Assembly: GCA_048500255.1 (NCBI GenBank)
Contig: JASNYH010000003.1
Coordinates: 186,001-250,000, forward strand
Direction: 5' to 3'
DNA length: 64,000 bases
DNA from: JAMHWF01 sp048500255
GTDB lineage: Bacteria > Pseudomonadota > Gammaproteobacteria > Burkholderiales > Burkholderiaceae_C
Part shown: one piece after another, positions 23,181 through 31,082 of the stretch
Layout of the letters: each line of letters opens with the position of its first letter
How positions within the stretch are numbered: the first letter of the stretch is position 1
Position numbers and translations under genes: made by a program
The notes under the pieces: model-generated
What the model saw: only the letters and a program-made list of their open reading frames with translations
What the model was told of the DNA's origin: nothing
Databases searched by the model: none

Positions 23181-24731
23181 TCAGCTCGCGCGATAGACGC
23201 GCACCGCCTCGGCGAGTCGATCGGCCTGGGCGCTGAGCGATGCGGCAGCCGCCGCGCTCTGCTCGACGAGCGCCGCGTTCTGCTGCGTCGACGCGTCGAG
23301 CTGCGTCACCGCCTGGTGCACCTCGCCGACGCCGGACGCCTGCGCGCTCGACACCTGCGTGATCTCGGCGACCAGCGCCGTCACGCTGCCGACCTGCTCG
23401 ACGATCTGGCGCATCGTGCGGCCGGCCTCCTGCACGCGCTCGCCGCCCGTGCCGATCTTGTCGACCGAGTCGGCGATCAGCGTCTTGATTTCGCGCGCGG
23501 CTTCCGCGCTGCGCTGCGCGAGGCTGCGCACCTCGCCGGCGACGACGGCGAAGCCGCGGCCCTGCTCGCCGGCGCGCGCCGCCTCGACGGCGGCGTTGAG
23601 CGCTAGGATGTTGGTCTGGAACGCGATGCCGTCGATCACGCCGACGATGTCGGCGATGTGTCGGCTCGCCTCGCTGATCTGCGTCATCTCGGCGACGACT
23701 TCGTCCATCGCGGCACCGCCGCGCTGCGCCACGTCCGACGCCTCGGCGGCCAGCGTGTTGGCCTGGCTCGCCGCGTCGGAGTTCCGGCGGATGGTGTGCG
23801 TCAGTTGCTCCATCGACGACGCCGTCTGCTGGAGGTTGGCCGCCGTCTGTTCGGTGCGCGCGCTCAAGTCCTGGCCGCCGGCGGCAATCTCGCGGCTGGC
23901 GACGGCGACGCCGCCGACCTGCTCGGCGACATCGTCGACGAGCGAGCGCAGGTTCAGTCCCGCCTGGTTGACGGCGCGCATCAGCAGGCCGATCTCGTCG
24001 ACGCGGTCGAGCATGCGGCTGTCGACGGGCTGGCCGCTGGCGACGGCCGCCGCCTGCTTCAGCGTGGCGCGGATCGGCGCGGCCACCTGGCGCTGCAGCA
24101 GCAGCACGCCGCAAGCCGTGCCGACGAGCGCCGAGCCGCCCAGCAGCGCGAGCTGCGACGCCGCCAGGCCGAGCGGCAGTGCCGCCACCAGCGCGCATGC
24201 GCCGCCGATGGCGGCGCCCAGCGCCAGGCGCCCCGACAGCGGCAACAGCTGCGGCGCCGACAGCACGCGGCGCCAGCCGGTGCGCACGAGCAGGCCGCGG
24301 TGAAACTCCCAGGCGTGCATGCGACCCTCGCGAAACCGGCCGTACAGGCGTTCGCCGGCAGCCGTCTCGTCGGGGCGCGCGTTGGTGCGCACCGACATGT
24401 AGCCGACGACGGCGCCGCCGCGGCACACCGGCGTCGCATTGGCACGCACCCAGTAGTGGTCGCCATCCTTGCGTCGGTTCTTGACGAGGGCCGTCCACGA
24501 ATGGCCGGCCTTGAGCGTGCGCCACATGTCGGCGAATGCCGCGGGCGGCATGTCGGGATGGCGCACGAGGTTGTGCGGCTGGCCCGTCAGTTCATCGCGG
24601 GCGTAGCCGCTGACCTGCACGAAGGCAGCGTTGGCGTACGTGATCCTGCCCGCGGTGTCGGTGGTCGACATCAGCGTCATGCCGTCGCTCAGCAGGTATT
24701 CGCGCTGTGTGACCGGAAGGTTGGTTCTCAT
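23181..24731 (-). CDS. Aer-like PAS-containing methyl-accepting chemotaxis protein
   Basis: 516 residues. An N-terminal PAS domain (about 10-120) has the Aer-type N-terminus MRTNLPVTQREYLLSDG and NLVRHPDMPPAAFADMW, which in Aer binds FAD. Two hydrophobic segments lie around 165-210, followed by a HAMP-like stretch and an MCP signalling domain with the hairpin tip IDGIAFQTNILALNAAVEAA (about 350). It senses redox or oxygen status for taxis. Its position between the aerobic box and anaerobic bzd genes suggests taxis to microoxic zones during aromatic growth (inference). Confidence 0.9.
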   Translation of the reverse strand: MRTNLPVTQREYLLSDGMTLMSTTDTAGRITYANAAFVQVSGYARDELTGQPHNLVRHPDMPPAAFADMWRTLKAGHSWTALVKNRRKDGDHYWVRANATPVCRGGAVVGYMSVRTNARPDETAAGERLYGRFREGRMHAWEFHRGLLVRTGWRRVLSAPQLLPLSGRLALGAAIGGACALVAALPLGLAASQLALLGGSALVGTACGVLLLQRQVAAPIRATLKQAAAVASGQPVDSRMLDRVDEIGLLMRAVNQAGLNLRSLVDDVAEQVGGVAVASREIAAGGQDLSARTEQTAANLQQTASSMEQLTHTIRRNSDAASQANTLAAEASDVAQRGGAAMDEVVAEMTQISEASRHIADIVGVIDGIAFQTNILALNAAVEAARAGEQGRGFAVVAGEVRSLAQRSAEAAREIKTLIADSVDKIGTGGERVQEAGRTMRQIVEQVGSVTALVAEITQVSSAQASGVGEVHQAVTQLDASTQQNAALVEQSAAAAASLSAQADRLAEAVRVYRAS

Positions 24732-24928
24732 ACTTCTGACTTCTTCTTCGACTTCCTAGACGCCCGCATCATCGGCAGCCGCTGCCGGCTTCCATGGGCC
24801 GATAAGCGGGTGCTGAAGCGGACTGTTCCCGCGATGCCCCCGTGTCGAGCGTGGTCATGACGGCCGGGCACGAACGCTGCCGAGACCGCACTGTCCTAGA
24901 CTCCACGCTCTTCGATCACCGCATCCCC

Positions 24929-25423
24929 ATGGCTACCCGCAAAGGCGAAGTAACGCACGAGCGGCGGATCCTGGATGGCTTGTACGGCACCCCGGAATTC
25001 CTGATTCGGCGCGCCCATCAGATCGCGACCGCCGTGTTCGCCGAGGCCTGCGCCGACCTCGAGCTGACGCCGTCGCAGTACGCGGCGCTGTACGCATTGC
25101 GCGAGCGCGCGCCGATCGGCCAGAACGAACTCGGGCGCGTCGTCGCGCTCGACCGCTCGACGACGTCCGTCGTCGTGCGCGCACTGCGCGACCGCGGCCT
25201 GGTGCGCGCATCCGCCGACGCGTCGGACCGCCGCAAGTCGTTCCTCGAATTGACGCCGCCCGGCCGCTCGCTGCTCGTGCGCGCCGAGCGGCGCAGCGCC
25301 CGCTCGAGCGAGCAGTTGCTGTCGATGTTCGACCGGCGCCAGGCGACTGCGCTGCTCGGCTTGCTGACGACCCTCACGCGCGAGATGGAAGCGCGCCTGA
25401 GTGCGCCCGCGACCGGCGACTGA
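24929..25423 (+). CDS. MarR-family transcriptional regulator
   Basis: 164 residues from the ATG at 24929. The winged helix includes LTPSQYAALYALRE, IGQNELGRVVALDRSTTSVVVRALRDRGLV and DRRKSFLELTPPG. MarR proteins respond to aromatic acids or their CoA esters; BadR, which controls benzoyl-CoA reductase in Rhodopseudomonas palustris, belongs to this family. It is convergent with the bzd operon, so a role there is possible but not shown. The 197-bp gap upstream, shared with the Aer-like gene, has no clear second gene. Confidence 0.88.
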   Translation: MATRKGEVTHERRILDGLYGTPEFLIRRAHQIATAVFAEACADLELTPSQYAALYALRERAPIGQNELGRVVALDRSTTSVVVRALRDRGLVRASADASDRRKSFLELTPPGRSLLVRAERRSARSSEQLLSMFDRRQATALLGLLTTLTREMEARLSAPATGD

Positions 25424-25426
25424 GAG

Positions 25427-25446
25427 GGCGGCGCGAGCGCGCCGCC
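25427..25446. terminator. Perfect GC hairpin between convergent genes
   Basis: GGCGGCGCG, AG, CGCGCCGCC form a nine-base-pair stem between the ends of the MarR and hemerythrin genes. There is no U-run on either side, so factor-independent termination is uncertain. Confidence 0.4.
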
Positions 25447-25456
25447 GAGCCCGGCC

Positions 25457-25900
25457 TCAGGCGGCCATCGCGCGCGCCTGCGTCAGCAGCGTCTGCACCC
25501 CGTCGCCCACGGCCTCGTCGAGCATGGGGTACATCATCTGCTCTTCCTTCTGGTTGTGCGGCACGAGGATGTCCAGCAGCGCCCGGGCCGCGCGCTGGTA
25601 GGCGGCGCCGTCGCGGGCCGCCACGGCGGCCTGCATGCGCTCCAGGATCGGCTGCATCTGCTCGTGCTCGACGCGCATCTGCACGCTCGGGCCTGCCGCC
25701 GTCATGCCGGTGCGCTGCTCGAAGGCGGGGAACAGCAAGTCCTCCTCCATCTCGATGTGCCGGCGCAGGCGCCGCAGGAACTCGCTGCCCTCGCGCTCCA
25801 GCGTCGGCCAGGCGCCGGCTTCGGCGGCCGCAAAGGCGCGCTCGGCGATGCCGTCGATCAGGACGTGGTCCTGCTGCATGTAGCTGCTGATCGATTCCAT
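25457..25900 (-). CDS. Hemerythrin-like diiron protein
   Basis: 147 residues, a four-helix hemerythrin cation-binding domain. Candidate ligands are H12 (QQDHVLID), H48 and E52 (RRHIEMEEDLLFP), H79 (EHEQM), and H114 and E118 (VPHNQKEEQMMYP). It binds O2 or NO at a diiron site. It starts 29 bp after the ferredoxin gene and ends the bzdNOPQM operon. A soluble O2 or NO scavenger that protects the oxygen-sensitive reductase is a reasonable inference; I know no direct precedent in bzd operons. Confidence 0.88.
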   Translation of the reverse strand: MESISSYMQQDHVLIDGIAERAFAAAEAGAWPTLEREGSEFLRRLRRHIEMEEDLLFPAFEQRTGMTAAGPSVQMRVEHEQMQPILERMQAAVAARDGAAYQRAARALLDILVPHNQKEEQMMYPMLDEAVGDGVQTLLTQARAMAA

Positions 25901-25929
25901 GAGGTCTCCTCGGGTGTCGCGGCGCGCGC

Positions 25930-26256
25930 TCAGGCCTGCCGCAGTTGATCGAACTTGTCGCTGACGCCGGCCCAGTGCTCCGCATCCGCGAGCGGTTCGC
26001 GCTTCTTGACGATCGACGGCCAGTCGCGCGCCAGCTCATCGTTGAGCGCGACGAACTTGCGCTGGCTCGCCGGCACGTCGCCGTCGGCGAAGATGGCGTT
26101 GACCGGGCACTCGGCGACGCAAGCGATGCAGTCGATGCACAGGCCCGGATCGATGACGAGGAAGTTGGGTCCCTCGTGGAACGCGTCGACGGGACACACC
26201 TCGACGCAATCGGTGTGCTTGCAGTTGATGCACGCCTCGGTCACGACGTGGGTCAT
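25930..26256 (-). CDS. bzdM: Ferredoxin (FdxA type), electron donor of benzoyl-CoA reductase
   Basis: 108 residues. The cluster motifs are C9, C12, C17 and C21-P, then C40, C43, C46 and C50-P. The pattern CINCKHTDCVEVCPVDAF and the C-terminal extension match the seven-iron ferredoxins of Azotobacter FdI type, but the cysteine after VD is Ala here. It follows the reductase genes in the position of bzdM in Azoarcus. How it is reduced is not visible, because no oxidoreductase gene follows. Confidence 0.9.
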   Translation of the reverse strand: MTHVVTEACINCKHTDCVEVCPVDAFHEGPNFLVIDPGLCIDCIACVAECPVNAIFADGDVPASQRKFVALNDELARDWPSIVKKREPLADAEHWAGVSDKFDQLRQA

Positions 26257-26285
26257 GGCGGACTCCGGTGCGGGGACGGGACGCC

Positions 26286-27269
26286 TCAGGCCGACGCCTG
26301 TTCGGCGCGGGATGCGGAGGCCGGCTTGGTCTTCGTGACCACGACCGGGCATGCGCCGGTGTCGCAGGGCTCGAAGCGCTTGCGCGTGGCGGCCATCGCC
26401 GACCACCGGCGCACCGTCCCACCGCTCGGGGCCTGCCCCTGCTGTGCCGCGGTGGGCGGGATCGGCTTGCCTTCGGCCAGCAGCTTCTCCACCCGTCGCA
26501 GCCCCAGGTAGGCCGCGCCGTAGGCGCCGTTGAGCTGGCCCAGCCCGTTCGGCGCCACGTGGAAGCGCTCGCCCAGCGCCTGCTCGAGCGCCTTGACCAT
26601 GGCCTCGTTGCGTGTCATCCCGCCGGTCAGCATGTAGCCGGCCTCGAGGCCCACGCGCCGCATCAACTGGATCGCGCGCCCACCGAGCGACACCATCGCC
26701 CCCATCATGATGTCCTCGGCCGGGATTCCGTTGGACAGGTGGTTGATCACCTCCGACTCGGCGAACACGGCGCAGACGCTGCTGATCGACTTGGGCGCCG
26801 TCGAGCGCAACGCGTATGGACCGATGTCCTCCGTCGTCAGGCCCAGGTAGCGCGCCGTCTTCTCGAGGAAGGCGCCGGTGCCTGCAGCGCACTTGTCGTT
26901 CAGGCGGAACGCCTTCACGCGGCCTTCGGCGTCGACCTTGATTGCCTTGATGTCCTGGCCGCCGATGTCGAGGATGGTGCGGGTGTCCGGGAACAGGTGC
27001 ACGGCAGCCTGCGCGTGGGCCGTCAGCTCCGTGATCTGCGCGTGGCGGTACGGAACGGTGTAGCGGCCGTAGCCGGTGGCGCCGACGTAGATCACGTCCT
27101 GGCGCTGCAGCCCGCAGTTGGCGAGCAGGTCCTCGAAGACGGCTTCGGAGGCCTGCGCCAGCTTGAAGCCGGTGCGCCGCACGGCGGTGCCGACGACCTT
27201 GCGCTCGCCGTCGAGCGCGATCGCCTTGGTGTAGGTCGATCCGATGTCGAGTCCAACAACGTAGATCAT
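26286..27269 (-). CDS. bzdQ: Benzoyl-CoA reductase ATPase subunit (BzdQ-like)
   Basis: 327 residues of the BadF/BadG/BcrA/BcrD ATPase family (actin fold). DIGSTYTKAIAL is the phosphate-1 loop, and the bridging cluster cysteines lie in NDKCAAGTGAFLEK and SSVCAVFAESEVI. With its partner it hydrolyses ATP to lower the electron potential for ring reduction. A C-terminal tail of about 60 residues, absent from the paralogue, contains CDTGACPVV and may hold an extra metal or disulfide. It starts nine bases after bzdP. Confidence 0.92.
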   Translation of the reverse strand: MIYVVGLDIGSTYTKAIALDGERKVVGTAVRRTGFKLAQASEAVFEDLLANCGLQRQDVIYVGATGYGRYTVPYRHAQITELTAHAQAAVHLFPDTRTILDIGGQDIKAIKVDAEGRVKAFRLNDKCAAGTGAFLEKTARYLGLTTEDIGPYALRSTAPKSISSVCAVFAESEVINHLSNGIPAEDIMMGAMVSLGGRAIQLMRRVGLEAGYMLTGGMTRNEAMVKALEQALGERFHVAPNGLGQLNGAYGAAYLGLRRVEKLLAEGKPIPPTAAQQGQAPSGGTVRRWSAMAATRKRFEPCDTGACPVVVTKTKPASASRAEQASA

Positions 27270-27278
27270 GCTTTCTCC

Positions 27279-28091
27279 TCAGGCGAGCGCTTCGGCCGGT
27301 TCGGCCGCGGGGGCGAAGGCGTGGTCGCGCGCATACAGCGCCGCGCCGAGCGCGCCGCAGAAGTGCGCGTCGGGGCTGACGTTGATCGTCATCCCGACGG
27401 CCTCCTCGAGCAGCTTGACGATCGCGACGTTGCGGCTCACACCGCCGGTGAAGGTGACCTCCGAGTGCACACCCACCCGGCGCGCGAGCGAGACGCAGCG
27501 GCTGGTGATCGCCTGGTGCACTCCCATCAGCACGTCCTCGGGCAGGATGCCCTTGGACAGGTGGCTGATGATCTCGGACTCTGCGAACACGGTGCAGGTG
27601 GTCGTGATGCGCACCGGGTTCTTCGATTGCAGCGCCAGCGGGCCGAGCTCGCCGAGCGACATCTCGAGTGCGTACGACGCGGCGCCGAGGAAGCGCCCGG
27701 TGCCCGCGGCGCACTTGTCGTTCATCGTGAAGTCGGCCACCTGGCCATCGGGCTTGACGGCGATCGCCTTGGTGTCCTGGCCGCCGATGTCGATCACGGT
27801 GCGCGTGCCGGGGAACAGCGCCACCGCGCCGCGCGCGTGGCAGCTGATCTCGGTGGTCTGCTCGTGACCGAACGACACGTTGTAGCGGCCGTAGCCGGTG
27901 CTGCCGATGCGCACCACCTGCGCCTCGGCCAGCCCCGCGTCGGCGAGCGCGGCGCGGAAGGCGTCCTGCGCGATCGTCACCATGCTGGTCTCCATGTCGA
28001 GCAGCGCCCGCCCGACGACCTTGCCGTCCTCGTCGAGGATCAGCGCCTTGGTCTGCGTGGATCCGACGTCCACCCCTGCGACGTATCTCAT
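27279..28091 (-). CDS. bzdP: Benzoyl-CoA reductase ATPase subunit (BzdP-like)
   Basis: 270 residues of the same ATPase family. DVGSTQTKALIL, then cluster cysteines in NDKCAAGTGRFLG and TTTCTVFAESEII, and the ATP-binding TFTGGVSRNVAIV. Two different activator-type subunits of similar size are the mark of a Bzd-type class I benzoyl-CoA reductase; 2-hydroxyacyl-CoA dehydratases use one homodimeric activator. Its start overlaps the bzdO stop by four bases. Confidence 0.92.
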   Translation of the reverse strand: MRYVAGVDVGSTQTKALILDEDGKVVGRALLDMETSMVTIAQDAFRAALADAGLAEAQVVRIGSTGYGRYNVSFGHEQTTEISCHARGAVALFPGTRTVIDIGGQDTKAIAVKPDGQVADFTMNDKCAAGTGRFLGAASYALEMSLGELGPLALQSKNPVRITTTCTVFAESEIISHLSKGILPEDVLMGVHQAITSRCVSLARRVGVHSEVTFTGGVSRNVAIVKLLEEAVGMTINVSPDAHFCGALGAALYARDHAFAPAAEPAEALA

Positions 28092-29455
28092 GCCTGGCTC
28101 CCTTCGGTGGCGTTGCCGGGGGCAGCGGTGCGGCGGCCGCCCGGCGTGCGCGCGGGGCCGCCGCGCTGCTGCAGCGATTCGAAGAACGCGTCGACGCGGT
28201 TCTTGATCTGCGCGTCGGACCAGTAGCGCGGGTCGATCAGGTCCGACTCGACGTAGAGGCTGGGCATGTCGAAGCGCTGGTTCAGGTAGTTGCGCGTGTC
28301 GGCCATGCCGGAGGAGACGAAGCGGCAGCTCTTGATGCCGTGGAACACGACGCCGTCGACGTCGTAGTCCCTGATCTGCTGCGCCAGCCGCTCGTGGGAG
28401 AAGAACTGGTTGGACAGCCCGCGCTGCGCCGCCAGCGCCGAGATCTCGGCAAGGCTTTCGAGCGGGCGCGAGGTGTCGTAGACCATCTCGCCCGCATCCA
28501 TCCCGCCTGCCGCGAACGTGAGGTAGTCGGAATAGGCGAACACGCCGCCCCAGCTTTCGAACAGCTCGACCAGCCGGCGCATCGACACGTAGCAGGGCGT
28601 GCCGGAGAACAGCAGCCGGAAGCGCTCGTCGGGCACGCGCCCTTCGCCGCGCGCCACCTTCGCGCGCAGTTGCTCCTCGAGGCGGCGCATGTACTCGACG
28701 CCTTCCTCGGTGCCGCGATAGACGTTCATGATGCCGATGTAGGTCAGCCCGTCGAGCATCGCGTTGTAGGGCGCCGGGCATACGCGGTTGAGCGCCATCA
28801 CGTTGTTCCAGTGGTAGACCATGCGGTTGACGCGGTCCTGCACCTGGGCGAGACGGTCGAAGTCGAAGCGCTTGCCGGTGATGTCCTCGCAGCGCGCGAT
28901 CAGGTGTCGGAACTGCGCCTCCACCCACTGGGCGTCGGCCATGTGCTGGGCGTCGCCGCGCCGCACCTGCCAGTTCGCGCCGCGCTGGCCGGGCAGGTCG
29001 AGCGTGAAGGTGGGCGTCTTGAGCATGCGCTCCCAGATCTCGCCCCACTTGATGAACGTGCTGCACATGTTCGACGTGATGGCGATGTCGGCGTGCGGGA
29101 TCGTGCCCGCCGGGTGCTTCTGCTGGCGCAGGATCAGGCCCACGTCGGCCTTGACGTAGGAGCACACGTCGGGCGAGTAGCCGTAGTCCTCCGACTCGCG
29201 CAGGTATTCCTCCGACACCTTCTTGACGCCGGTCTGCAGCGAGTTGATCTCCGGGAAGACGAGCTGGAAGTCGAAGGTGCGCAGGATCTCGATGGCGTTG
29301 CCCATCACGAAGACGTTGGCGACCTTCTGACCGCGCGCCTTGGCCTGCTCGAGGTCGGCGTACCACGCCTTCATCAGGCGCTGGCCCTCCTGGATCGGAT
29401 TGAATTCGTCCGCCGGGGCCTGCGCGGCGGCGCGTTCGAGTGTTGCCGTGGTCAT
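28088..29455 (-). CDS. bzdO: Benzoyl-CoA reductase catalytic subunit (BzdO-like)
   Basis: 455 residues of the 2-hydroxyacyl-CoA dehydratase / benzoyl-CoA reductase (HgdB) family. Candidate [4Fe-4S] or CoA-site cysteines lie in SNMCSTFIKWG, NRVCPAPYNAM and FSGTPCYVSMR. KSCRFVSSGMADTRNYLNQRF is the typical C-terminal block. Together with BzdN it would bind benzoyl-CoA and two [4Fe-4S] clusters for two-electron ring reduction. It lies 13 bp after bzdN. Confidence 0.92.
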   Translation of the reverse strand: MTTATLERAAAQAPADEFNPIQEGQRLMKAWYADLEQAKARGQKVANVFVMGNAIEILRTFDFQLVFPEINSLQTGVKKVSEEYLRESEDYGYSPDVCSYVKADVGLILRQQKHPAGTIPHADIAITSNMCSTFIKWGEIWERMLKTPTFTLDLPGQRGANWQVRRGDAQHMADAQWVEAQFRHLIARCEDITGKRFDFDRLAQVQDRVNRMVYHWNNVMALNRVCPAPYNAMLDGLTYIGIMNVYRGTEEGVEYMRRLEEQLRAKVARGEGRVPDERFRLLFSGTPCYVSMRRLVELFESWGGVFAYSDYLTFAAGGMDAGEMVYDTSRPLESLAEISALAAQRGLSNQFFSHERLAQQIRDYDVDGVVFHGIKSCRFVSSGMADTRNYLNQRFDMPSLYVESDLIDPRYWSDAQIKNRVDAFFESLQQRGGPARTPGGRRTAAPGNATEGSQA

Positions 29456-29468
29456 GAGCGGTCTCCGG

Positions 29469-30644
29469 TCAGGCGGTGGCGAAGAGCAGGGATTCGGCGA
29501 AGGTCTCGAGCTGCATCGCCATCTGCTCGAAGGAGGTCATCTTTTCCTCGAACTCGAGGACGAGGTACTGCACGCCGACCTCGTCCAGGTGCTTGGACCA
29601 GGCGACCTGTTCGTCCAGCCCCGGCTCGCAGAACTTGGCCGCCGTCACGATCGCCGCCTCGGCGCGGCTGCCGGCGATCATGTCCATCAGGTAGCCTTCC
29701 TTGGTCTTGCGCTCGTCGTGCTGCACCGGACTCGCGGCCGAGCGCTGGATGAAGCTCTCGGCCAGGGCCCAGATCGGGTCGCCGCTGCCCGGCACGTCGC
29801 CGGTGATCCAGCGCAGTCCGATCAGCAGGTCGTCGTCGACGACGTAGCAGTTGTCGTCGATCGCCTCGAGCATCTCGAGCGGCGGCTGCTCGCAGAACCC
29901 GCCGACGAACACCACGCGCGGCTTGTCCTGCGCCTGCCGGTTGCGCGCGCGGATGCCCGCGAGCGCGCTTTCGAGCAGCTCGTTGTGCGCCTCGCACGGA
30001 ATGCGCGTGCGCGCGCGCACCAGCAGGTACGACTCGGTGCAGCTCACTTTCCACGGCTCGTCGCGCCGGATGGCGTAGAGCTCGCGCAGCAGGGCGCGGT
30101 TGCGGTTGTAGGCCTGGATGCTGGCGCGCAGCTTCTCGTCGCTGGCCTCTTGGCCCGACTTGCGCTCCAGCTCGCCGCGCAGCCGCTGGTACTCGGCCGC
30201 CACGTAGCGGGTGGCGCCCGGCGTGTTCGGGTTCTGCGGCAGGTAAAGGATCTGCGCGAGCTGCTCGGGGAAGTTGCGGGCCCAGATGCCGGCCAGGTGC
30301 TTGGCCGCGTCGCAGATGGGATGCGTGATGAAGCCCTTGAGCGGCTTCAGCGAGCCGTTGAGTCCCATCTCCGAGGTCGAGCGGCAGATCGAGCAGATGA
30401 ACGAACCCATGTGGGCGTCCGCGTGCTTGAGCTCGAGCTTGTTGCCGCCGCCCAGGAGGCCCACCGGCAGCAGGCCCGCCGCGTGCGCGATCTCCTCGGG
30501 GAAGTAGACGGGGAAGTGCCCCAGCGTGCCCGTGAAGCCGTCGGGCAGCGCGTCGTCGCCGGGGACGGGCGACTGCCTGAGGCTGTTGCAGTACTCGAGG
30601 ATCTCCTCCAGTTCGGCCTCGCGGCCGGGTCCTTCAGTCTCCAT
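29469..30644 (-). CDS. bzdN: Benzoyl-CoA reductase catalytic subunit (BzdN-like)
   Basis: 391 residues of the same dehydratase/reductase family. Conserved cysteines occur in SFICSICRST, HPICDAAKHL, VGGFCEQPP and AAKFCEPGLDEQ. The start is the ATG at 30644, with AGGAGA six bases upstream; the longer open frame is promoter sequence. It is the first gene of bzdN-O-P-Q-M-hemerythrin, the same order as Azoarcus bzdNOPQM. The downstream genes usual in Azoarcus (dienoyl-CoA hydratase, dehydrogenase, ring hydrolase) do not follow here. Confidence 0.93.
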   Translation of the reverse strand: METEGPGREAELEEILEYCNSLRQSPVPGDDALPDGFTGTLGHFPVYFPEEIAHAAGLLPVGLLGGGNKLELKHADAHMGSFICSICRSTSEMGLNGSLKPLKGFITHPICDAAKHLAGIWARNFPEQLAQILYLPQNPNTPGATRYVAAEYQRLRGELERKSGQEASDEKLRASIQAYNRNRALLRELYAIRRDEPWKVSCTESYLLVRARTRIPCEAHNELLESALAGIRARNRQAQDKPRVVFVGGFCEQPPLEMLEAIDDNCYVVDDDLLIGLRWITGDVPGSGDPIWALAESFIQRSAASPVQHDERKTKEGYLMDMIAGSRAEAAIVTAAKFCEPGLDEQVAWSKHLDEVGVQYLVLEFEEKMTSFEQMAMQLETFAESLLFATA

Positions 30645-30663
30645 GTCGTCTCCTGTGGTCACC

Positions 30664-30727
30664 CAATAACGGTATTGCGGTACCAGAATACAAATATTGC
30701 GCCCGGCGTGGGTATGACCTGGATCAA
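30664..30727 (-). promoter_or_regulatory. bzdN promoter: Fnr-like box, -10 and inverted repeat
   Basis: TTGATCCAGGTCAT on the minus strand (30727-30714) has one perfect Fnr half-site and one 3/5 half-site. TATTCT (30690-30685) is a -10 candidate. If transcription starts near 30679, the box is centred near -41.5, the class II activator position. CAATA-ACGG-TATTG (30664-30677), an inverted repeat, covers the start-proximal region and could be an operator. The motif TATTGCG recurs 22 bases apart (30673 and 30695). Confidence 0.55.
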
Positions 30728-30797
30728 ACATTCATCTCGAATGCATCTTCAAGGCGATGCCGCTGCGCCCTCGCCGGCGACGGATGCCCCGGCCGGT

Positions 30798-31043
30798 TCA
30801 GGGGGTCGGCAGACCCTCGGGCGCGATGCCGTCGCGCGGCACGTCGCGCGCGTCGGCGGCGGCGTCGTTGTCCGGGTTGGCGTAGTGCAGCAGCAACCCG
30901 GTGAGCAGCGCGCCGCCGACGATGCCCAGCGTGACTGGAAGCTGGTTCCAGAACAGCCACTGCGCCACCGTGATGTCGGCGCCGAGGATGATCGCCGTCC
31001 CGAGCCCTGCCTTCTTGCCGCGCGCCGCCTCCAGCGCCTCCAT
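30798..31043 (-). CDS. Small membrane protein ending the nor-like cluster
   Basis: 81 residues. Two hydrophobic segments (about 14-31 and 36-53, LGTAIILGADITVAQWLFW and LPVTLGIVGGALLTGLLLHY) are followed by an acidic, proline-containing tail. I recognise no family. It begins 39 bp after the orf1-like gene on the same strand, so it probably belongs to the oxidase/NO reductase cluster. The Shine-Dalgarno sequence is weak. Confidence 0.5.
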   Translation of the reverse strand: MEALEAARGKKAGLGTAIILGADITVAQWLFWNQLPVTLGIVGGALLTGLLLHYANPDNDAAADARDVPRDGIAPEGLPTP

Positions 31044-31082
31044 CAGCCTGCCCGTTCCACGTGGTCCATGGGGCGCTCCGGA

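Noticed and set aside
24798..24805. GCCGATAA, the -10 of a flagellar sigma-28 promoter, near the Aer-like gene
   Set aside because: It points away from the receptor gene and no TAAA element lies at the right distance.
25930..30644. 2-hydroxyglutaryl-CoA-type dehydratase operon
   Set aside because: Two different activator-type ATPase subunits plus a ferredoxin in bzdNOPQM order fit benzoyl-CoA reductase better; dehydratases use one activator.
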